From contig NZ_DCAO01000037.1 of assembly GCF_002311515.1 (NCBI RefSeq), forward strand, positions 1,699-9,835: 8,137 nucleotides of DNA, given 5' to 3'. The stretch is from Thalassospira sp. UBA1131 (GTDB taxonomy: Bacteria; Pseudomonadota; Alphaproteobacteria; Rhodospirillales; Thalassospiraceae). A model generated the notes under the pieces. It made no database searches. It was given only the letters and a program-made list of their open reading frames with translations, and was not told where the DNA came from. Shown in pieces: positions 1-4,279 of this stretch; within the stretch, counting starts at the first letter, position 1; each line of letters begins with the position of its first letter. A program made the translations under genes and the position numbers.

Positions 1-360
1 GCACAAGACGCGCTTATTCTGTCGGCTGACGGCCATGTGGCAGAAACGACGGTTGCCAATCTGTTCGGGATCATCGGGGAAACCCTTTGGACGCCGGATG
101 AGGATACCGGGATCCTTTGCGGGCTTGCCCGCGATTACGTTCTGCAAGTTGCCGAAGAATCCGAGATCGAGGTGAGTTTCGAGCCGAAGGCACCAGAAGA
201 GCTCAAAGAGTTCGATGCTGTGTTTACCGCCAATGCACTGCAGGGATTGCGTGTTGTTGACCGAATTGATGGCTATGTTGTCGGTGTACCGGCGAAAACC
301 TTCTTTACCGACCTTGCCCTAAGGGTGGAGGCAGAGCTATGCGATGGTATAGTAATTTAG
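1..360 (+). CDS. Class IV aminotransferase, C-terminal part (probable aminodeoxychorismate lyase, PabC-like)
   Basis: The gene is cut by the left edge; codons run in frame from base 1 to a TAG at 358-360, giving the last 119 residues. The visible part matches the C-terminal half of fold-type IV PLP enzymes. It has the stretch 'DGHVAETTVANLF' (the usual 'G.V.E...aN.F' PLP-pocket strand), then 'TPDEDTGILCGLARDYVL' (the usual 'TP....giL.G..R' cofactor phosphate loop), then 'FTANALQGLRVVDRIDG'. That last segment resembles the 'NAL/NSL...PV' segment of 4-amino-4-deoxychorismate lyase, which releases pyruvate from aminodeoxychorismate to give p-aminobenzoate for folate. Branched-chain and D-amino-acid aminotransferases share the same fold, so the exact substrate is an inference. 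The catalytic lysine would lie upstream of the window. The family assignment is firm and the PabC role is moderate. Confidence 0.82.
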   Translation, partial: AQDALILSADGHVAETTVANLFGIIGETLWTPDEDTGILCGLARDYVLQVAEESEIEVSFEPKAPEELKEFDAVFTANALQGLRVVDRIDGYVVGVPAKTFFTDLALRVEAELCDGIVI

Positions 361-410
361 GTTGAATTCACCACTTTAGTGACGTATGTTCAGCTGCAAT
401 TCAAACTGGA

Positions 411-1694
411 ATGCATATGAACGCGCACACCACCAAACCACCTGTCACGATCAATCGCTTTGTCGAAAGCCTGCGTAAAAACGCGGCCAAAGGCAAAGCG
501 ATTTCGTTTGGAATCCTGAATATTCCGGCCGACTTGCGTCTTGGTACTGATGACTATCAGGCCATTACCCGGGATGCTTTCCACAATCTCCCCGAGAACA
601 CCAAGGCCCATCGCCTGGAAAACGGCATGGTGGCTTTTGTGCATGCAGGATCGTGGACAAACGACGACAACACCTTTGTCGAGCATATCCGGGAAATTTT
701 GACCGACGTCCTGAACCGTCAGGGCCTCGGCCATATTCCAACCAATCTCTGGAACCGCTTTGAATGGCCAAAAGATCAGGAGAAGTTGGCAGATTTACTC
801 GGTATCACGCTTGCAGAAAGACCAAGCAGTGACGTTTCCGTGCGCTTTGATATGGCTGATATGCTACGTGGTGCGATCACCACAGAGGCTGTATTTGACT
901 CATGTCGGCGCCAGGCCATCGTCTGTTTTGATGACACCCGACGCGAGGTGTTAGGCCACGAGATTTATTGTTCGCTTGATTACCTGCGCCAAAACCATCT
1001 TGCCAGTTTCCTGTTGGAAGGGCCGGGCGAGATCGAGATCCTGTCGCGTGTTCTCGATGAAAAAGTCATGGATGTTACGGCAGCATTGGCACCGTCCATT
1101 TTGCCAGATCGACTGCATTTGAACATGCAAATCCAGACAGTTCACAGCGACAAGTTTACCGATTTCATCGCCGAACATGACGGTAAACTGATTGAAAACA
1201 TGGCCATCGAGTTTTCCATGGAGAACGCGATCGCAAACTGGTGGGAATTTGAAGACGCGTGCGAATTTCTGCATTCCTTGGGAATACAGGTTGGTCTGGA
1301 CCGTATCACGTTGCCAGCACTCGAATTTCTGTCGCCGCGCAAGATGAATGTCGATTTCATCAAGGTCATATGGGACCAGAACATTGTCGGATCGCGTCGC
1401 GCGGAAGTCGCCGAAAGACTGCGAGAGTTTGCTGTTTTGTTTGCCGACCGCAGCCTGATCCTGACGCGTTGCGACAGCCGAACGGCGCTTCGCATGGGCC
1501 GCAGTCTGGGGGTGGATGTCTTTGAAGGCAGCTATATTGACGCGATGCTTGGCGGCTATCTTCATCGGGAATGCAAATCCAAAAGCAGATCATCGGACAA
1601 AAAATGTGCCGTTTGCCAATGGGCGCCGCGCGAAGCCCGCAATAACGGATGCGATTTCCATTTCCGTGCAGGCAAACTGCTTTCGGACATTTAA
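411..1694 (+). CDS. Degenerate EAL-domain protein with C-terminal cysteine cluster
   Basis: This is a 427-residue soluble protein with no signal peptide or membrane segment. Residues about 165-380 keep the outline of an EAL (cyclic-di-GMP phosphodiesterase) domain: 'VLGHEIYCSL' (179-188) stands where 'G.EALlR' is expected, then 'LHLNMQIQ', 'MAIEFSMENAI', 'LGIQVGLDRITL' (D297) for 'lGi..alDDFG', 'VDFIKVIWD' for 'vD.lKiD', and 'LGVDVFEGSYI' for 'lG.d..QGy.'. Most metal-binding and catalytic residues are replaced: EAL becomes EIY, DDFG becomes DRIT, and the late AEGVE motif is gone. Hydrolysis is therefore unlikely, and a sensor or scaffold role is inferred. Residues about 20-125 could be a worn GGDEF-like or other regulatory domain ('HRLENGMVAFVHAG'), but I cannot name it. 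The C-terminus has C388, C399, C402 and C414, which may bind a metal. The start is uncertain: numbering uses the ATG at 411, but the in-frame ATG at 417 lies 6 nt after GGA (408-410) and may be the real one. The exact role is unknown. Confidence 0.82.
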   Translation: MHMNAHTTKPPVTINRFVESLRKNAAKGKAISFGILNIPADLRLGTDDYQAITRDAFHNLPENTKAHRLENGMVAFVHAGSWTNDDNTFVEHIREILTDVLNRQGLGHIPTNLWNRFEWPKDQEKLADLLGITLAERPSSDVSVRFDMADMLRGAITTEAVFDSCRRQAIVCFDDTRREVLGHEIYCSLDYLRQNHLASFLLEGPGEIEILSRVLDEKVMDVTAALAPSILPDRLHLNMQIQTVHSDKFTDFIAEHDGKLIENMAIEFSMENAIANWWEFEDACEFLHSLGIQVGLDRITLPALEFLSPRKMNVDFIKVIWDQNIVGSRRAEVAERLREFAVLFADRSLILTRCDSRTALRMGRSLGVDVFEGSYIDAMLGGYLHRECKSKSRSSDKKCAVCQWAPREARNNGCDFHFRAGKLLSDI

Positions 1695-1723
1695 ACCACA
1701 AGGTTTTAAGGGTTTTATGACGT

Positions 1724-1752
1724 TTGACAACACTGGCGCGCTTTCATAAAGT
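1724..1752 (+). promoter_or_regulatory. Probable sigma70-type promoter of the ribB riboswitch transcript
   Basis: A perfect -35 box TTGACA (1724-1729) is followed, after 17 nt, by TAAAGT (1747-1752) as a -10 box (4 of 6 consensus bases). Transcription would begin near 1759, about 40 nt before the FMN aptamer and after the stop codon of the EAL-type gene. Box quality, spacing and position agree, but no start site has been measured. A small imperfect GC-rich inverted repeat (CGCGC 1737-1741 / GCGCG 1753-1757) spans the spacer and the -10 box. Confidence 0.6.
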
Positions 1753-1800
1753 GCGCGAGTTGATCAATTGTGGTTAACGTTTGTCGTTGAAACACGGCGC

Positions 1801-1947
1801 TTATTCTCAGGGCAGGGTGAAAATCCCGACCGGCGGTAAACCAGTTTTGGTAAGCCCGCGAGCGCCCATAGGTCGCAAGACTTTTGGGGTCAGCAGATCC
1901 GGTGAGATTCCGGAGCCGACGGTAACAGTCCGGATGGGAGAGGATAA
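1801..1947 (+). promoter_or_regulatory. FMN riboswitch aptamer (RFN element)
   Basis: The sequence follows the RFN consensus nearly throughout: 'GGGCAGGGTGAAAATCCCGA' (1810-1829) then 'CCGGCGGT' (1830-1837), 'AGCCCGCGAGCGCCC' (1853-1867), 'GGTCAGCAGATCCGGTGAG' (1888-1906), 'TTCCGGAGCCGACGGT' (1908-1923) and 'AGTCCGGATGGGAGAGGAT' (1927-1945). Helix P1 is explicit: TTATTCTC (1801-1808) pairs over 8 bp, with one G-U, with GAGGATAA (1940-1947). FMN binding normally lowers expression of riboflavin synthesis or transport genes. The next gene is ribB, which fits feedback control by the pathway end product. The aptamer lies 134 nt before the ribB start codon. Confidence 0.97.
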
Positions 1948-2081
1948 AGCGTGACGGTCGTGACAGGAACGCCTTGGCGTGACTGGTATGCCGTCTGCCT
2001 GCGACCGCATTGTGACATTTGTCGCAAAGCGGGCCTTTCTTTGTTGCCCTGGTTCGTAAGCCCCATCCGTAGAGGACGGTT
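1948..2081 (+). promoter_or_regulatory. Expression platform and ribosome-binding site of ribB
   Basis: This leader joins the aptamer to ribB. It shows a stem GACGG (1953-1957)/CCGTC (1991-1995) enclosing a hairpin ACGCC/GGCGT (1969-1973/1976-1980), a second stem TGCGAC (2000-2005)/GTCGCA (2021-2026), and GGGC (2031-2034)/GCCC (2046-2049). The Shine-Dalgarno AGAGGA (2071-2076) sits 5 nt before the ATG, partly in the loop of a small hairpin CCGT (2067-2070)/ACGG (2076-2079). No stem is followed by a run of Ts typical of an intrinsic terminator, so control is more likely by hiding the ribosome-binding site than by stopping transcription. CCTTTCTT (2034-2041) can pair with the Shine-Dalgarno or with the 3' strand of P1, which gives a plausible switch. 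The helices were found by eye and were not folded by computation. Confidence 0.6.
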
Positions 2082-2750
2082 ATGAATCAGAGTATTGAAA
2101 AACAATCCGATCTGTCGATCTTTGGCGATCCGCATGCGCGCATGGAACGTGCGCTTGATGATCTGCGCCAGGGCAAAGGCGTTCTGGTTGTTGACGATGA
2201 AGATCGCGAAAATGAAGGCGATCTGATCTTTTCAGCAGAAAATCTGACCAATGAACAAATGGCGATGCTCATCCGAGATTGCAGCGGTATCGTCTGCCTG
2301 TGCCTGACCGACGAGAAGGCAACTGAACTTGAACTGCCGCCCATGGTTGCTGACAACACATCCAGCATGGGAACTGGTTTCACCGTCACCATCGAAGCCA
2401 AGGTTGGAGTCACAACCGGTGTATCGGCCGCGGACCGCGTCACCACGGTAAAAACCGCGATCGCCGATGACACCAAACCGAGTGATCTGGCGCGTCCGGG
2501 CCATGTCTTTCCGCTGCGCGCCCGTCCGGGCGGTGTTCTTGAACGTCGCGGCCATACCGAAGGTACGGTTGATCTGATGCGTCTGGCAGGGTTCAAGCCC
2601 GCTGGTGTGCTGTGTGAAGTCACCAATCCGGATGGCACAATGGCGCGGCTGCCGGAACTGATCGAATATGCCAAGACCCATGATATGGTCGTGATCAGCA
2701 TCGAAGATATCGTCGCGTATCGCATGGCGATGAAGCAGGCGGCAGAATAA
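2082..2750 (+). CDS. ribB: 3,4-dihydroxy-2-butanone 4-phosphate synthase
   Basis: The enzyme converts ribulose 5-phosphate to 3,4-dihydroxy-2-butanone 4-phosphate and formate, the four-carbon branch of riboflavin synthesis. It acts in the cytoplasm, usually as a Mg-dependent homodimer. At 222 residues it has the single-domain length (E. coli RibB is 217) and carries no GTP cyclohydrolase II fusion. Motifs seen are the acidic metal and substrate loop 'DDEDRENEGD' (38-47), 'CSGIVCLCLT', 'TGVSAADRVTT', 'HVFPLRARPGGVLERRGHTE' with catalytic-type H158, and 'LCEVTNPDG' with E179. These two residues match E. coli H153 and E174 with a constant offset of 5. The ATG follows AGAGGA by 5 nt. An FMN riboswitch in the leader and a terminator right after the stop codon make it a one-gene unit, so the rest of the riboflavin pathway must be encoded elsewhere. 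Confidence 0.97.
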   Translation: MNQSIEKQSDLSIFGDPHARMERALDDLRQGKGVLVVDDEDRENEGDLIFSAENLTNEQMAMLIRDCSGIVCLCLTDEKATELELPPMVADNTSSMGTGFTVTIEAKVGVTTGVSAADRVTTVKTAIADDTKPSDLARPGHVFPLRARPGGVLERRGHTEGTVDLMRLAGFKPAGVLCEVTNPDGTMARLPELIEYAKTHDMVVISIEDIVAYRMAMKQAAE

Positions 2751-2776
2751 AGCCAATCTGTTGCCATTGATAAAAG

Positions 2777-2810
2777 AAAAGGGCCGCATCCTGATAGGTG
2801 CGGCCCTTTT
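2777..2810. terminator. Bidirectional intrinsic terminator between ribB and xthA
   Basis: A perfect 12-bp inverted repeat, AAAAGGGCCGCA (2777-2788) and TGCGGCCCTTTT (2799-2810), has a 10-nt loop that can close further. Both strands end in a T-run after a GC-rich stem. It lies 26 nt after the ribB stop and 23 nt after the end of xthA on the other strand, so it can serve both converging genes. Confidence 0.93.
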
Positions 2811-2833
2811 GCTGTTTTGGTGATCGAACGCGA

Positions 2834-3613
2834 TCAGTCGTCAATCATGCACCAGACCGGTGTGTGATCAGATGCCTTTTCCTTGCCGCGTGGTTCCCGG
2901 TCGATATCCGATGCGCTTAGACGGTCTGCCGCCGCCGGGGTCAGAAGGAGGTGGTCAATACGAAGACCGTTATCCTTGTTCCACGCACCGGCACGATAGT
3001 CCCACCAGCTATATTGATGACCTTTCGGGTTGAAGGTCCGGAACGCGTCGGTAAAGCCCATATTCATCATGGTGCGCAAACGTTTGCGTTCAACCGTCGT
3101 GCACAGCACCGTTTCACGCAGTTTCACCGGGTCATAAACGTCCATGTCGTCGGGCGCGATGTTGTAATCCCCGCCCATGACAGCGGCGTCACCACTGGCA
3201 CGAATTTTCTCAAACCGGGTGATCAGGCGATCGAGGAAGTTCAGTTTGTAATCAAACTTTTCGTCGCCAACGGCTGTTCCCATTGGAACATAGATCGATG
3301 CAACCCGGACTGGACGATTTGAGCAGATGGTTGCCTCGATATAGCGGGCTTGTTCGTCATCATCGTTCCCGGGCAGGCCGCGTTCGACATCTTCGATCGG
3401 GAATTTGGAAAGGATCGCAACGCCGTTGTAGGTCTTTTGGCCATGAATGGCGATGTTGTAGCCAAGATCCTCGATCTCCATCGCCGGAAACGCGTCATCA
3501 ACCGTCTTGGTTTCCTGTAACAGGACCACATCGGGTTTCCCGTCCTGCAGCCAGTCAAGAATGTTTGGCAGGCGTGCCTTGATCGAGTTCACATTCCAGG
3601 TGGCGATTTTCAT
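2834..3613 (-). CDS. xthA: Exodeoxyribonuclease III (AP endonuclease)
   Basis: This DNA repair nuclease of the exonuclease-endonuclease-phosphatase fold nicks DNA at abasic sites and degrades double-stranded DNA 3' to 5'. The 259 residues carry the full set of family motifs: N7 in 'MKIATWNVNS', E34 in 'VVLLQETK', Y108 in 'VASIYVPMG', D149 and N151 in 'GGDYNIAPDDMDV', 'SWWDYRAGAWNKDNGLRIDH' (202-221), and the closing 'SDHTPVW' with D249 and H250. N7 and E34 fall at the same numbers as in E. coli ExoIII. The frame stays open upstream to an ATG at 3646, but I chose the ATG at 3611-3613. It starts exactly at the conserved 'MKIATWN' and is preceded by GAGG five bases upstream, whereas the extra 11 residues look unrelated to the family. 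The gene lies downstream of erpA on the same strand, with a terminator between them. Confidence 0.95.
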   Translation of the reverse strand: MKIATWNVNSIKARLPNILDWLQDGKPDVVLLQETKTVDDAFPAMEIEDLGYNIAIHGQKTYNGVAILSKFPIEDVERGLPGNDDDEQARYIEATICSNRPVRVASIYVPMGTAVGDEKFDYKLNFLDRLITRFEKIRASGDAAVMGGDYNIAPDDMDVYDPVKLRETVLCTTVERKRLRTMMNMGFTDAFRTFNPKGHQYSWWDYRAGAWNKDNGLRIDHLLLTPAAADRLSASDIDREPRGKEKASDHTPVWCMIDD

Positions 3614-3648
3614 TCGGGCCTCGGTTTTTTTTGGGTGTTTGGTCAAAC

Positions 3649-3681
3649 AAAACGGGGTTCGCCAATAACGAACCCCGTTTT
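3649..3681 (-). terminator. Intrinsic terminator after erpA
   Basis: A perfect 13-bp inverted repeat, AAAACGGGGTTCG (3649-3661) and CGAACCCCGTTTT (3669-3681), has a 7-nt loop. Read on the minus strand it ends in TTTTGTTT, a good U-tract, and lies 23 nt beyond the erpA stop codon. It should separate erpA from xthA, whose start codon is only 35 nt further on. Confidence 0.9.
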
Positions 3682-3708
3682 ATAAATCGGTTTGTCGATC
3701 CGGATCAA
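3679..3708 (-). promoter_or_regulatory. Candidate promoter of xthA overlapping the end of erpA
   Basis: On the minus strand, TTGATC (3708-3703) is followed after 18 nt by TATAAA (3684-3679), or after 17 nt by TTATAA. The -35 box includes the erpA stop codon. Transcription would start around 3672, inside the upstream arm of the terminator hairpin, so the xthA transcript would lack part of that arm and escape the terminator. Because the terminator is strong and only 35 nt separate it from xthA, a promoter near here is expected. The boxes themselves are only moderately good. Confidence 0.4.
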
Positions 3709-4046
3709 ATCGAGAAACTTGATCCGCAGCCACATGAAGAGGTGGCATTCGGATTATTTACACGAAAGGCCGAGCCAACCAGCTCACGCACGAAATCAAT
3801 CTCTGCACCGCCGAGAAGATCCAGCGATACTTCGTCGATCACCATTTTCGCACCGTGGTTTTCAAAGATACGATCTTCGTCAGTGGTGTCTGAATCGAGC
3901 GAGAACTCATACTGGAACCCACTGCAACCGCCGCCAGACACCTGCAAACGCAGCATGGTGTTCGCAGCACCTTCGCTGGCAATCAGTTCCTGAATGCGTT
4001 TTGCAGCACTTTCAGTCATTTGAACTTGCCGAGAAGAATCGGTCAT
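3705..4046 (-). CDS. erpA: A-type iron-sulfur cluster carrier protein, ErpA/IscA family
   Basis: This small cytoplasmic carrier receives iron-sulfur clusters from the assembly scaffold and passes them to target enzymes. The 113 residues are a typical length (E. coli ErpA is 114) and hold all three cluster-binding cysteines: C41 in 'VSGGGCSGFQYEF', and C105 and C107 in 'SSCGCGSSF'. The signature 'NPNATSSCGCGSSF' at the C-terminus is diagnostic for the HesB/IscA family. ErpA, IscA and SufA are hard to tell apart by sequence alone. I chose ErpA because no isc or suf genes are adjacent and because an erpA next to argS is a common alphaproteobacterial arrangement. The ATG at 4046-4044 is preceded by a strong AAGGAG (4058-4053) at 6 nt. 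It is divergent from argS and ends at its own terminator. Confidence 0.93.
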   Translation of the reverse strand: MTDSSRQVQMTESAAKRIQELIASEGAANTMLRLQVSGGGCSGFQYEFSLDSDTTDEDRIFENHGAKMVIDEVSLDLLGGAEIDFVRELVGSAFRVNNPNATSSCGCGSSFSI

Positions 4047-4066
4047 TCAACACTCCTTGGTCTTGT

Positions 4067-4080
4067 CCTGCCGGGGCAGG
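4067..4080 (-). other. Small hairpin in the erpA leader
   Basis: CCTGCC (4067-4072) and GGCAGG (4075-4080) form a perfect inverted repeat with a very short centre, folding as 5 bp with a 4-nt loop. It ends 8 nt upstream of the erpA Shine-Dalgarno on the minus strand. It could stabilise the messenger or influence ribosome access, or it may have no role. Confidence 0.4.
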
Positions 4081-4122
4081 TGTGTTTGCGATCCTTGGTC
4101 ACATCATAGCATGATCCGAACG

Positions 4123-4187
4123 CAGTATTTGAGTCAGTATTTAGCGCGCATGGCTGAAATGTCAAAACCTGTAATGTCTCTAAATAC
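4123..4187. repeat. Repeat cluster (CAGTATTT direct pair plus inverted copy) between erpA and argS
   Basis: CAGTATTT occurs at 4123-4130 and again at 4135-4142, 12 bp apart, roughly one helical turn. The second copy extends to GTATTTAG (4137-4144), which reappears in inverted form as CTAAATAC at 4180-4187. The cluster overlaps the proposed erpA promoter, so operator sites are possible. I do not recognise the motif as belonging to a known regulator. Confidence 0.5.
4138..4165 (-). promoter_or_regulatory. Candidate promoter of erpA
   Basis: On the minus strand a perfect -35 box TTGACA (4165-4160) is followed after 16 nt by TAAATA (4143-4138). Further downstream, TGCTATGAT with -10 box at 4108-4103 is an extended -10 type alternative closer to the gene. 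The two may be tandem promoters. Repeats of CAGTATTT overlap this region and could be binding sites for a regulator. Confidence 0.45.
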
Positions 4188-4237
4188 GGGTGACTTGCGT
4201 TTTGAGGTGAAATGGCTCAAAAAAGGCGCCAGTCAAT

Positions 4238-4252
4238 TGACCGGTCCGGTCA
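4238..4252. promoter_or_regulatory. Perfect 15-bp palindrome upstream of argS
   Basis: TGACCGG and CCGGTCA flank a central T, giving a perfect inverted repeat 27 bp before the argS start codon. The single central base makes an RNA hairpin with all pairs impossible, although a shorter one could form. The symmetry fits a site for a dimeric DNA-binding protein better. No function is established. Confidence 0.4.
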
Positions 4253-4279
4253 GAACCAGAAATTACAAAGTTCCAAGTC

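Noticed and set aside
348..353. TATAGT as a -10 box for the EAL-type gene
   Set aside because: No acceptable -35 box lies 15-19 nt upstream, and it is inside the end of the preceding gene, so the evidence is too thin.
951..1565. Open frame of 204 codons on the minus strand inside the EAL-type gene
   Set aside because: It has no recognisable domain, and the plus-strand product shows the conserved spacing of an EAL domain.
1691..1709. Terminator after the EAL-type gene
   Set aside because: TTAAACC and GGTTTTAA around ACAA form only a weak A/T-rich hairpin with a bulge that overlaps the stop codon. There is no GC-rich stem followed by a T-run, so I did not annotate it.
2000..2049. Intrinsic terminator in the ribB leader
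   Set aside because: The stems at 2000-2026 and 2031-2049 are not followed by a continuous T-run. Control of ribosome access fits better than premature termination.
2087..2767. Open frame of 226 codons on the minus strand across ribB
   Set aside because: It mirrors ribB, which has full motifs, a riboswitch and a ribosome-binding site. The translated product is rich in Ser, Arg and Thr without any family signature.
3614..3646. Longer xthA start at 3646
   Set aside because: The extra 11 residues are unlike the family, while the ATG at 3613 begins exactly at the conserved MKIATWN and has GAGG at the right distance.
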